Of a stretch of 64,000 nt of DNA, positions 32,932-42,087 are shown in pieces. The translations under genes were made by a program, and so were the position numbers. Under the pieces are notes generated by a model. That model ran no database searches. It saw nothing but the letters and a program-made list of their open reading frames with translations, and was not told where the DNA came from. The stretch is taken from positions 62,001-126,000 of the forward strand of contig CAJTBO010000004.1 in NCBI GenBank assembly GCA_910573755.1. Direction: 5' to 3'. The DNA comes from Lachnospiraceae bacterium (GTDB lineage Bacteria > Bacillota > Clostridia > Lachnospirales > Lachnospiraceae). Numbering within the stretch: the stretch's first letter is position 1; every line of letters starts with the position of its first letter.

Positions 32932-34266
32932 TTATTTATTCTCGTAGTATCGCAGGTTTTTAGTCCGTCCTTTTTTAATCAGCACGCCCTCGTCAGTTAG
33001 TTCTCGCAAAAGCAGGATTGCAGTAGATTGGGACACACCCAGTTCCATTTCTACATCACTACGAACAATAAAACCTTTACTGCGACACAGTTCCAAAACA
33101 GTATTAATTCGTTCTTCCTTTTTTGTCGCACTGGTAGTTCCACCCGTTCTAAGGATATTTTGAACTTTTTGTTCTTCTGCATGGAAGTTTGTATTGGGAA
33201 GCGTAATCTTAAAAGCATTACTTGTTGTTTCGATCACAGGTTTCACAACATAATCATCGTAACATTCCTTAATCTTAAGAATCCCTGTGCCATATGCTTC
33301 AATCAATCTCAGACGATAAAAAATATTCGCTAAATGCTGATTGCGCAACGCGGACACTCCCAGCATCACGTCATCCAATGCAATACCTTTCACCAAACCA
33401 CCAATGCTTACAAATTCAATTCGGTCTTCAAAAATACTGATAAGCGTAGCACCGCTAAAAGAATAGTCTCGATGGACGATTGCATTCAGTAGTGCCTCAC
33501 GGATTGCTTCCGTGGGATAATCTCTCATGTCTAACCGGTCCAGTCCTGAGAATTCTGCACGGGTACGATTGTAACGATCAATATAATTGAAAGCTTCCTC
33601 CATCTGATTTAAAAGGGAACCCGACAATTCCTGTCGATCCCTGAATACAGATTTCTTACTCCCCTCAAAAGCAGCCAGTTTGATCATATGTGTACACTGT
33701 TCAGACAGCAAAAATGCCAGATTCGTGTACATACCATCTTCGCCAATCAGGTGAAGTGAACGCATCTGAGTTCTTCCAAACTCTACTTTCCGTTTACTAA
33801 AGAAATCGACAGCTTTGTTAAAAGTAAGATGCTGATCGAGAGAGCGAGCCGCCTCATAACTGTCACCACTGGTATCCTTGATCATATTCAAGATAGCGGT
33901 ATCTGTTGCCGGAACTGTCGATGCTCCCTGACGAACATAAACACCCTCCGGACGAATTCCTTTTCCTTGCAGATAATACGGTCTTGCCGTACCGCGCTGG
34001 ACAATTACACATACAATTGCCTTTTCGTCCATTACATCATTACGGCATTCCACAAACATAGTAATATCTGGCCGCACAGCATCTCTGATTGCATTGGTTA
34101 CACGCAACATAGTATCATCAACATTACCGACACCACAAGCTGTTCCATCATCGTTCACCCCGATATAAAGTGTACCACCATCACAGTTTGCAAATGCAAC
34201 AATAGTATTTTTTATATCCTCAACATATTCTCGCTTGAATTCGGTTGTTTTATTTTCTACGAACAC
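32932..34266 (-). CDS. AlbA_2/Schlafen-type ATP-binding regulator with winged helix
   Basis: 444 residues. I place the start at the GTG at 34266, 7 nt after GGAGG; the frame continues six codons up to a TTG. N-terminal AlbA_2 (Schlafen AAA_4) domain: 'NKTTEFKREYVEDIKNTIVA', 'FANCDGGTLYIGVNDDG'. Middle: GHKL-like domain of RecG-C type ('PTEAIREALLNAIVHRDYSF', 'EAYGTGILKIKECY'). C-terminal winged helix ('MELGVSQSTAILLLRELTDEG'). Such proteins are annotated as putative transcriptional regulators and are frequent in mobile and defence islands. AT-rich like its neighbours, it lies upstream of the NurA-like fragment and about 600 bp downstream of the large NTPase. Confidence 0.85.
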   Translation of the reverse strand: MFVENKTTEFKREYVEDIKNTIVAFANCDGGTLYIGVNDDGTACGVGNVDDTMLRVTNAIRDAVRPDITMFVECRNDVMDEKAIVCVIVQRGTARPYYLQGKGIRPEGVYVRQGASTVPATDTAILNMIKDTSGDSYEAARSLDQHLTFNKAVDFFSKRKVEFGRTQMRSLHLIGEDGMYTNLAFLLSEQCTHMIKLAAFEGSKKSVFRDRQELSGSLLNQMEEAFNYIDRYNRTRAEFSGLDRLDMRDYPTEAIREALLNAIVHRDYSFSGATLISIFEDRIEFVSIGGLVKGIALDDVMLGVSALRNQHLANIFYRLRLIEAYGTGILKIKECYDDYVVKPVIETTSNAFKITLPNTNFHAEEQKVQNILRTGGTTSATKKEERINTVLELCRSKGFIVRSDVEMELGVSQSTAILLLRELTDEGVLIKKGRTKNLRYYENK

Positions 34267-34284
34267 AAAATATCCTCCAACCAA

Positions 34285-34879
34285 TTCTAATCATTTTTAA
34301 ATCTAATAATTATTATAATCATTTTTTTATTATTTACAAGTAGAATCTGATTTTTTGTGAGAAAGTAAGCCAATTTTCTTTATGATATTGCACACATTTA
34401 GTTGACTCTTTATGCTTAAATATTTATAACACTCTAAAAGAACCAATGGTACAAGTCACAATGGCAAAAATATATCATAAAAGCACTTTATTCGGCACCA
34501 TATACGAAGAACAAAGTGCTTATTTCCCTAAAAATCTACTCTCTTTTACACAGGCAAACTATTTTCAACACAAAGCGCCCCCCGCGTATGTCAAGTTAAT
34601 GTCACAAACTTTTTTCACTTTTTTGAATGAAAATCGCTGAAACCCGCATAACCTCGTGGGGCGTATGGTTCGCTAATGCTAAGTTAGGGCAAAATTGACG
34701 GTGAATTAGTGTCAAGTGGCTAATCCAAAATTACTTTGCGAAAAATTTTTGACACTATTTCAAAGTACATCTAATCACGCAAAATCCAGACTCTGTATTC
34801 TAAATAAACAACGAGGGAACACTGCTTAACAACTATATTAATCAGTTATTTTGCGATGCTCCCTACAAAGAAATACTTT
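34285..34879. other. AT-rich spacer with possible IS-end debris
   Basis: No convincing gene. The sequence near 34579-34600 (CGCCCCCCGCGTATG) and its imperfect inverse near 34645-34664 (CATAACCTCGTGGGGCG) form an inverted pair, and TGTCAA/TTGACA words recur (34589, 34710, 34748), reminiscent of the multiple-repeat ends of IS21-type elements. There is no transposase. A 64-codon plus frame at 34446-34640 is AT-driven and lacks a ribosome site. Confidence 0.3.
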
Positions 34880-37800
34880 TTATTTGCGAACACTAATCAC
34901 AGAATTGTCCAAAGCCATACTCCCCTGGAAACTGTATAGCATTTTAAATTTCACTGTTTCACCTGGTCTATTTTGTGGAAATAAATGTTGCGTATTTACA
35001 TTAAAATAAACGGGTATACCTTTACAATCTATCTGTGGTTTTCTGGATCTTAATTTTCCACTGTCAACAATTCCCTCTAATATCATAGCTTTTTCTCTGA
35101 CATTCTCATCTATACAGGTCACTACCATTAAGTCCTTAAGTTGTGTTCCTTGTCCGGTCAACACCCTTCTTGGAATATTATTTCCTTTAAACATAGACGT
35201 TAGCGAGTTCATTTTCCTCACAATATCTCGAATACTTACTGAATAACTGCTATGTCCCCCTAATGCCAAGAGCGAATCAATCAAAAAGAGATAATAATAT
35301 AGTTCTAATATTTCAGAGTCTCTTTCTATCCATCCTCGAAGTTTAATATCTTTCTCCATCAAATAGTTGTAGTCTCCATCCTGATGTACCATAGTAATTA
35401 GTTCAAACCAATCATTTAAATCAGAATAACGGTACATATAATCTAAGTTCTTTTCCATATAATCTACGCATTGTTCAAATTCCTTTTTTTCTATATCTTC
35501 TTTTTGGCGATGAAGCATTGCTTGAACCCATAGGCTTCGATCAATAACCAACTTCCCTTTGTTTTTCTCTCGTTGAATCTGATACGCCCAATAATTAATA
35601 GTTTCTTCTAAATTCAGTAACAGCAGTTCAACCTTGCTTCCAATTTCCAAAAGTTTATCATCCATATTGCCTTTGTCGATGATAAATACTTCATTAGAGC
35701 GAATTGTACGACACAAAGCCAGCGCACGTTCGTAATATTTATGATATTCGCTTTTTTCATTTTTAATAATAATCTTATAGTCAGAATGCGCGTTTTTTTG
35801 CACCCCAAAATCCACTAACATTATGCAGAGTTCAATATCCGATATATATCCAGCCTGACTTTTATTTTTTCTTGAAAATTCATAATATTTGGAAGCTTCG
35901 TCAGCATATTGCAATATCTCAACTTCTTTGGATTCTTTCTCGCCCTCTGCAGCTTGTTTATATTGAGATATTAAAAATCTTATATGTTGTCTTATTCTTG
36001 TCGCCAGAATATGGTATAAAACTTCATCTTCCTTTTCAGCAATTTTGACAGCATTACGCGCATGCTCCATTCCTTTCAATGAATTGCGAGCTATAATCCC
36101 ATAATATCGACCATAATGCGCTTCAAAATGAGGATTATCAGGATAAGCTTCTGTCAATTTTTCAAATATACGTCCAATCAAATATACTCTGGTTTGCAAG
36201 TTATCTATTTCTTCACGCAAATTATCTACAATAACTCCAAAGTATCGTTTTCCTTCTACTTCTATCAATTCATCCTTATTTTTTGTAATAAAAAGAATCC
36301 CCAGAAGATTTATTATGTATGTGCTATTTTTTGTCTCCGGCCTTGCACAAAATGCAATCAAATCACAAATACAATCTACCAAATTACTATAAAATTGTGT
36401 ATTAGTATTGCTATTTCTTTTTAATAATTCATCTATAATTTGTCGTGAAAACTGTGGATGCTTTATCTTCGAAAAAATTCCATTGACTTTTTCTTCAAAA
36501 ACAAATAATTTATCCGAGACAATTTCACCATTAGTTCCATTAAACAAATAATATCTTTTGTCATTGCCATATTTAAATTTTTCTTCGTGCCTTTCAGTAA
36601 AAAAGTCTATCTTTAGCATTTCTCCAGCATATTCGTCAATAATAGCTGCATATAATAGTTCTTTCTTTTGTGGATCACTTAAATCTTTCAAGAAATTATG
36701 AATATAGCTTTTAGTTCCTTTATATTCATCCTCAAAAGCATATAACGACATAATTAACGGCATTCGATCTCTCAATCTATCACTACTTGATACAATAAAT
36801 TCAATGTCTGTTTTACGTTCTTCTTTTGACCGTTTTATATTATGTTCATCCACTTGTTCCATCAACTCAAACAGTTGTTTCTTCATATTTCTAAGTGTAT
36901 CATCTCGCAGTTCAGCGATTACGCATATAGAAGATACCTGTATCCCTTGACGATGGACATAAATGAAATCATGTACTAAGGATAACGCATCAATAGCATC
37001 CTTTAATTCTAAACATTGTTCAAAAGACAAGTCACCACTATCAGCACAGATACAAATAGGTACCTTATCACAAGCTAAATAAAACCTCTCGATTTCTGCT
37101 GCAGTTTGCGTTAAAGAATACTGCTCCAGCATAATTGTTGGCTGTCTTTTACTTCTTTCATACGCATACATTCTCAAAAAAGTACTTCCCCCGGCTCCCG
37201 GCTCATGAAGGATGACCTTCAACGGACTTTTTACTGCACCCAATGGTTCTTTATGAGTATGCAGAACATCATAATACTCGGTCCATTCAACAGGGAACTG
37301 ATGTTGCACACCATACCAACTAAGCTTTGTCTCTCCCAAATAAAACTTCATTTTATTAACTTTGTCATAATCATTTTCTTCTCTTTTAGAAATGTCAAGA
37401 TCTAAAACAGTCAACGTATTATACACCCCAGTATCTATTTTACGGGGTATTCCACGTACTGGAACCTTATATTCTGTTTCACTCCTCTGTTCTAAAGTTA
37501 TAATATTTAGCTTTATATAATTAGCCAAATCAGATATTTTCACATCATAATATGAATACAATTCTTCACCTTGAATTGTTTTTAACTTTTCTTGTCCGTG
37601 TAAGACATTATTGCTGAGAGAAACAATATCTATATTGTTTCTCTCACATTGGCCCTGATATTCATCAAAAAAGTCCAATAAGAGTTCTCCCGTTCTCTCG
37701 GCATATGTTTTATTTAAAACAAGTATTTTAAGAGGCATGTCCACCTTTTGATGATATTCCTCTATCAATTTTTGAAAATTCCTTCTAGCAATCCTTCTCC

Positions 37801-38755
37801 ACTGATTATCATTACACACCAAATATTGAGGTTCCTCCTGCCTACCGTTTGGAAAAACCCAAAAAGTATCAATAACAGATATATCAAATTTGTTAGTTGC
37901 TGATGGGGTAAGAATAATTGGACTTTTTCTACACCCCATATATGCCTTCAATAAACCACTCTGCTGAGAAGAAATATCAAAGTCAATTACCATTGCCCAC
38001 GGCAAAGAAGCCAATATTTCTAGCTCAGATTGAGATAGTTCCATATTATCAACCATCAACACATATTTGTATATAGAATGCGGAGTCCATGCATTGAACC
38101 GCTTATCAATTTCATGGATACCTGAATAAATGGTAATTCCATATTTCTTAATAGCGCAATTATCCCCTACATATCTTGTTACCATTCCTTCTATATGTGG
38201 AAAAATCTGTCCACAAATCTGAAGCAACTGTGCATCAGCTGAATAATCAAATTTATGCTTATTATTATTGTGAGCATCACCTGCATAATTCTGTAAAAGA
38301 ACTGTATCTATTTCAGTTTTGGGTATGAGCACTGGTGTACTGGGAAGACGAGATGAAATCTGATTCCCATTCCCATCGAAAACCTGGAGTTGTGGATTCG
38401 CATATTCTGCCATCCATTCGCATAATGTTTTAATAGTTAATCTTGTATTAAATAAAGAAGATTTCGAACCTTTATCTAAGGGATATACTACTTGTTGTTC
38501 AAAGTCATTAAACGTCATACTTCCATCTTGTGTCTTTTCATAATATGTCTTAAAAATTACATATTTCATAGATTTTTCATATATTTCATATAGACTTTCC
38601 CCAATAGCAACTAGCTTTCTTAAATACTCATCAGTTAAAGTATGATTTCTACAATAATTATAAACATCATTATAATCATCTACCGTATTATTGTATTCTC
38701 TAATGATTTCACATTTTCCAATATTGATTCTATCTATAGCATCTTGCGTATTCAA
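34880..38755 (-). CDS. Large P-loop protein, SAMD9-like predicted STAND NTPase
   Basis: 1291 residues from a TTG with AGGAGG about 9 nt upstream. Visible parts: helical N-terminus (1-170); an alpha/beta region with 'LASLPWAMVIDFDISSQ' (about 249-265); P-loop NTPase with Walker A 'HEPGAGGST' (517-525; Gly-Gly-Ser-Thr in place of the usual GKST/T) and a Walker B-like 'VPICICADSGD' (565-575); a long helical, TPR-like region (about 830-1160, 'AHYGRYYGIIARNSLKGMEHA'); and a C-terminal beta-rich module ('AMILEGIVDSGKLR', 'IPVYFNVNTQHLF') resembling an OB-fold. This order (alpha/beta unit, unusual GGST/GGTT P-loop, TPR, OB-fold) recalls SAMD9-family proteins and their bacterial relatives, predicted STAND NTPases. 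AT-rich, single gene. Defence function is inference. Confidence 0.7.
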   Translation of the reverse strand: MNTQDAIDRINIGKCEIIREYNNTVDDYNDVYNYCRNHTLTDEYLRKLVAIGESLYEIYEKSMKYVIFKTYYEKTQDGSMTFNDFEQQVVYPLDKGSKSSLFNTRLTIKTLCEWMAEYANPQLQVFDGNGNQISSRLPSTPVLIPKTEIDTVLLQNYAGDAHNNNKHKFDYSADAQLLQICGQIFPHIEGMVTRYVGDNCAIKKYGITIYSGIHEIDKRFNAWTPHSIYKYVLMVDNMELSQSELEILASLPWAMVIDFDISSQQSGLLKAYMGCRKSPIILTPSATNKFDISVIDTFWVFPNGRQEEPQYLVCNDNQWRRIARRNFQKLIEEYHQKVDMPLKILVLNKTYAERTGELLLDFFDEYQGQCERNNIDIVSLSNNVLHGQEKLKTIQGEELYSYYDVKISDLANYIKLNIITLEQRSETEYKVPVRGIPRKIDTGVYNTLTVLDLDISKREENDYDKVNKMKFYLGETKLSWYGVQHQFPVEWTEYYDVLHTHKEPLGAVKSPLKVILHEPGAGGSTFLRMYAYERSKRQPTIMLEQYSLTQTAAEIERFYLACDKVPICICADSGDLSFEQCLELKDAIDALSLVHDFIYVHRQGIQVSSICVIAELRDDTLRNMKKQLFELMEQVDEHNIKRSKEERKTDIEFIVSSSDRLRDRMPLIMSLYAFEDEYKGTKSYIHNFLKDLSDPQKKELLYAAIIDEYAGEMLKIDFFTERHEEKFKYGNDKRYYLFNGTNGEIVSDKLFVFEEKVNGIFSKIKHPQFSRQIIDELLKRNSNTNTQFYSNLVDCICDLIAFCARPETKNSTYIINLLGILFITKNKDELIEVEGKRYFGVIVDNLREEIDNLQTRVYLIGRIFEKLTEAYPDNPHFEAHYGRYYGIIARNSLKGMEHARNAVKIAEKEDEVLYHILATRIRQHIRFLISQYKQAAEGEKESKEVEILQYADEASKYYEFSRKNKSQAGYISDIELCIMLVDFGVQKNAHSDYKIIIKNEKSEYHKYYERALALCRTIRSNEVFIIDKGNMDDKLLEIGSKVELLLLNLEETINYWAYQIQREKNKGKLVIDRSLWVQAMLHRQKEDIEKKEFEQCVDYMEKNLDYMYRYSDLNDWFELITMVHQDGDYNYLMEKDIKLRGWIERDSEILELYYYLFLIDSLLALGGHSSYSVSIRDIVRKMNSLTSMFKGNNIPRRVLTGQGTQLKDLMVVTCIDENVREKAMILEGIVDSGKLRSRKPQIDCKGIPVYFNVNTQHLFPQNRPGETVKFKMLYSFQGSMALDNSVISVRK

Positions 38756-39061
38756 ATTTACAATTCCTCCTCTACATATGTTAATGCTCCTGCATTATGC
38801 ACAATACCTTTAAATAATTTATGGTGTTAGTCAGTAAATGGGGCAATAATCATATTTGTCCCATAAGAAGACCAGTATTTATGCAAATCGTCTACCAACC
38901 AAATGTTAACTAATACCTAATTTATTTATTATAATTCCCCTTCATTCCAACTATAACTATTTGTATCAAACATTTGGTATAAACTTTTCACTCACCAGTC
39001 ACCCATTTCCACAAATATATATTCTGCATTCTTCAACATTCAAGTTTGTATGAACAATGCT
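38756..39061. other. AT-rich intergenic stretch
   Basis: Upstream of the large NTPase gene; contains its ribosome site (AGGAGG near 38765-38770) but I see no clear promoter match, gene or repeat in it. Confidence 0.5.
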
Positions 39062-39180
39062 TTACAATTTCTTACTATTTATGGTTAATCCGATCACTTC
39101 ACAGCCAAGATTTTTTACAACATGAAGCGATTTGGGAGAAAAAAACAACTGTCAAAAAGGACATACTTTGCAGGAATATC
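39062..39180 (-). pseudogene. IS4-type transposase remnant
   Basis: A minus-strand fragment reads IPAKYVLFDSCFF, then after a frame change at a run of seven T, SPKSLHVVKNLGCEVIGLT...KKL and a stop. 'YVLFDSWF' plus 'SPKSL...VKxLG..VI' is the region around the second catalytic Asp of IS4-group transposases. About 38 codons survive, with both flanks lost. Confidence 0.6.
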
Positions 39181-39184
39181 AAAA

Positions 39185-39222
39185 AATCAAGAAAATGCTT
39201 TTAAAAAGTCATTTTCCTGATT
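39185..39222 (-). terminator. Terminator after the Rpn-type fragment
   Basis: On the minus strand AATCAGGAAAATG pairs with CATTTTCTTGATT (13 bp with one G-U pair), followed by TTTTT. The G-U pair shows that the minus-strand RNA is the functional one. Confidence 0.8.
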
Positions 39223-39252
39223 CCTAACTATAACCAAATACCTACGCTCCTT

Positions 39253-39966
39253 TTACACCATCTGAAGCCCTGCCAGCAACTCCACTTCTGCAATATCAAG
39301 TCCTGAATATTTCGCAACCTTATCAATCGACAATTCACCATCCTTCAACATTCTTAGTGCTGTCTCCTTTTTAGCTTCATCTTTCCCTTTATTCAAAATC
39401 TTTCTTGCTTCTGTCTCAAGTAACGCTCCGCTCATCATTCCACCTATCCCTTTCTGCACATTCTCATACTTCTGTGCAATTTCTCTGACCACATCCCTGG
39501 AAAGTTCTATAATTGTACGTTTGTCAAACGCCCCAATAATCCCTTCCTGTTCTAGTTTATCAAGCCTTTCCAAAATATCCTGATACTCTGCTTTCAGTTT
39601 TGTCAATTTCTGCTCATTATTATTATACACCTGAAAGTTCTTTTCATGTGAAAAAATATAAAATGGAATTAACAGTAACAGCCCTTTTGAAAAAATATCT
39701 TCCAGAGAATATTCCTGTACTTTCATAATCGGCACATCATACTCTACGCTTCCGCCAGGCGTTTTTATCACATACCTCATTTTATCAGGTGTCTTTTTAT
39801 AATTCCTCAGATATAACACCGCCGTATTAGGCCACTTATCAATGATTTTTAACGCAAAATGGCAAAATTTCTGCATAAGAAAAATACTTATGCCAGCGCT
39901 GGTATAAGCACAAGATTTCTTACAGCAAGTCCTGCGGCGGGTTTTAAACACTTTTAAGTCATTCAA
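39253..39966 (-). pseudogene. Rpn/PD-(D/E)XK nuclease-family transposase, N-terminus removed
   Basis: An open frame of 237 codons whose first codons come from the end of the adjacent insertion sequence. Homology-like sequence begins near residue 43 ('KWPNTAVLYLRNYKKTPDK', 'YDVPIMKVQEYSLEDIFSKGL', C-terminal 'LSIDKVAKYSGLDIAEVELL'), which is the C-terminal two thirds of Rpn-family proteins. The N-terminal PD-(D/E)XK nuclease core is missing, so the product is most likely inactive. Family members promote recombination or move DNA. The flank 39887-39908 holds a near-perfect palindrome (CTTATGCCAG/CGCTGGTATAAG). Confidence 0.75.
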
Positions 39967-42042
39967 ATTTTAAATAATCCTTTATACAAGCCTTTTGCGG
40001 CTTATTTTTTTGTCAAATTTTAAAATAGTTACGTTGTACGGAGTTGTATATAGTTGACTTCTACATTAAAATCGGTTATAATAAAGTATGAAACTTAATT
40101 ATGATAAAAAATCAAAAGATCCCACATATTTTATTCAGAAAGGATTCCGAAACGGTTCCAAGACAACAACCAAAAATGTTGCACGGATCGGAAAACATTC
40201 TGAGCTGCTTATGATCACCGATGACCCTCTTTCCTATGCAAGGGAACAGGTCGCCAGATATAACCGGGAAGAAAAAAATGGCAGGGTTTCTATGGAGGTT
40301 AAAATTGATTTTAACGAGAAAATTAAAATCTCTAACGTCCCTGCTTCCTCCAGCACCAGCTTAAACATAGGCTACTTGTTTCTCCAGCAGCTTTACCACC
40401 GGCTTGGCATCAGCCCGTTTTTTAAGGAAATCACATCAGCTTCCAGAATTACTTTTGACCCTGACCTTGTGAACCGTTTCCTGACCTATGACCGTATCCT
40501 GTATCCCGGCTCAAAGCTTAACAGCCTCAAACACCTTAACCGTTATTATGAGCAGCCTTCTTTCGACTACCAGCACATCCACCGTACGCTGGATATTATG
40601 GCAGGCTGTTACGATGAATACATTTCCCATCTGTATGAAACCAGCTGCAGTATCGTCAGGAGGAACACCTCAGTATGCTATTATGACTGCACCAACTTCT
40701 ACTTTGAAACGGAATCGCCGGATGAAGATTATCTTGACGAAGTTACGGGTGAACTGGTAAAAGGCTTCCGTAAATATGGGATTTCCAAACAGCACCAGCC
40801 GGCGCCGCTGGTGGAAATGGGACTGTTCATGGACGCGGACGGGATCCCCCTTACGATGTGCCTCACATCCGGATCTGATAATGAACAGACCACAGTCGTC
40901 CCGCTGGAAAAGAAACTCTCAAAAATGCTGCATAACAGAAAGTTCATTTACTGCGCCGATGCAGGACTTGGTTCCTTAAACATAAGGAATTTCAACTCCA
41001 TGGGGGGAAGGGCATTTATCGTTACCCAGTCAGTAAAAAAGCTCTCTGCCGGTTTAAAACAGGCTGTTTTTAACGACTATGACTACCGCCTTTTATCCGA
41101 CGGCTCCCCTGTATCCATCCAGGCATTGAAAGAGTTTGACAGATCAGATCCCGGCCTGCGGCATCTCTATCTTGACAGGGCATATAAGACAATCCCCGCT
41201 GACAAAGCTGTGGATCTGGGATTTTATGAAGAAAAGACCTTAAAGAATGGCAAAAAGCAGAGAATAAAATCAACTGCTATGGTTCCCCAGTCTATTATCA
41301 TTACCTTTTCACGTAAAATGATGGAATATCAGAGAACTGTCAGGAACCGACAGATAGAACGTGCGAAACAGCTGTTAAAAAACATGGATCCGGAAACCTA
41401 CAAGAAAGGACCTAATGATGTAACACGATTTATTAAGAAGATTGAAAACATTTCTGATGAAGGAAAGGTGAAGAAATCATACGCCATTGACCAGGCGGCT
41501 ATCGATGAGGAAGAAAAATATGACGGCTACTATGCCATAGCCACAAACCTTGATGAAAGCGCAGAAGAGATTGTAAATATCAGTTCACAACGCTATAAAA
41601 TCGAGGACTGTTTCAGGATCATGAAAACAGATTTTTCCGGAAGGCCCGTGTTCCACCACACAAGGGAGCACATCACGGCACACTTCATGATCTGCTATAC
41701 GGCACTTTTGATTTACCGTCTGCTGGAGAAGAAACTGGATGATAAGGGGACGCATTTTACCATTGGGAATATCATAGAAACGCTGCAAAACATGAATGTA
41801 ATCAATATTGGGGATATGTGTTACAAATCCACATATACGGGATCGCAGGTACTTACTGCCTTAAACGCAGTATTTGATCTGCAGTTAGACAGGCAGTATT
41901 ACCAGCCGAAGGAGCTGAATAAAAAGATCAAAAAAATTTCGGGATAAAGTTTCCGTACAACAAACCTTAGAAAACAGAAGTGGCTGAAGTTCCCACAAAC
42001 AGGGAGATTCAGCCATTTTGCTTTTCGATAAGTGTTTAAAAC
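39941..42042 (+). mobile_element. IS1634-family insertion sequence
   Basis: About 2.1 kb bounded by 13-bp inverted repeats GTTTTAAACACTT (39941-39953) and AAGTGTTTAAAAC (42030-42042). A second, internal inverted pair GTTGTACGGA (40033-40042) and TCCGTACAAC (41952-41961) hugs the transposase and could be the real ends instead. No clear target duplication is visible. Intact transposase, with an outward-facing terminator at 41981-42015 (TGGCTGAA/TTCAGCCA stem). Probably still active. Confidence 0.8.
40088..41947 (+). CDS. IS1634-family transposase
   Basis: 619 residues, full length. DDE transposase of the IS4-like supergroup: first Asp in 'SVCYYDCTNFYFET', second in 'FIYCADAGLGSLNIRNF', and the Glu in the 'SSQRYKIEDCFRIMKTDF' Y-(2)-R-x-x-E-like region. 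The N-terminus binds the ends. Promoter-like TTGACT...TATAAT lies just upstream (about 40052-40085). Uninterrupted, so transposition-competent as far as can be seen. Confidence 0.93.
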   Translation: MKLNYDKKSKDPTYFIQKGFRNGSKTTTKNVARIGKHSELLMITDDPLSYAREQVARYNREEKNGRVSMEVKIDFNEKIKISNVPASSSTSLNIGYLFLQQLYHRLGISPFFKEITSASRITFDPDLVNRFLTYDRILYPGSKLNSLKHLNRYYEQPSFDYQHIHRTLDIMAGCYDEYISHLYETSCSIVRRNTSVCYYDCTNFYFETESPDEDYLDEVTGELVKGFRKYGISKQHQPAPLVEMGLFMDADGIPLTMCLTSGSDNEQTTVVPLEKKLSKMLHNRKFIYCADAGLGSLNIRNFNSMGGRAFIVTQSVKKLSAGLKQAVFNDYDYRLLSDGSPVSIQALKEFDRSDPGLRHLYLDRAYKTIPADKAVDLGFYEEKTLKNGKKQRIKSTAMVPQSIIITFSRKMMEYQRTVRNRQIERAKQLLKNMDPETYKKGPNDVTRFIKKIENISDEGKVKKSYAIDQAAIDEEEKYDGYYAIATNLDESAEEIVNISSQRYKIEDCFRIMKTDFSGRPVFHHTREHITAHFMICYTALLIYRLLEKKLDDKGTHFTIGNIIETLQNMNVINIGDMCYKSTYTGSQVLTALNAVFDLQLDRQYYQPKELNKKIKKISG

Positions 42043-42087
42043 GGGATTATTCTACACACTTTAGGCAGATCTGTCAATACCTATTTT

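Noticed and set aside
34446-34640. 64-codon plus-strand ORF beside the large NTPase
   Set aside because: AT-rich, no ribosome site, no recognisable features, overlaps the inverted-repeat debris.
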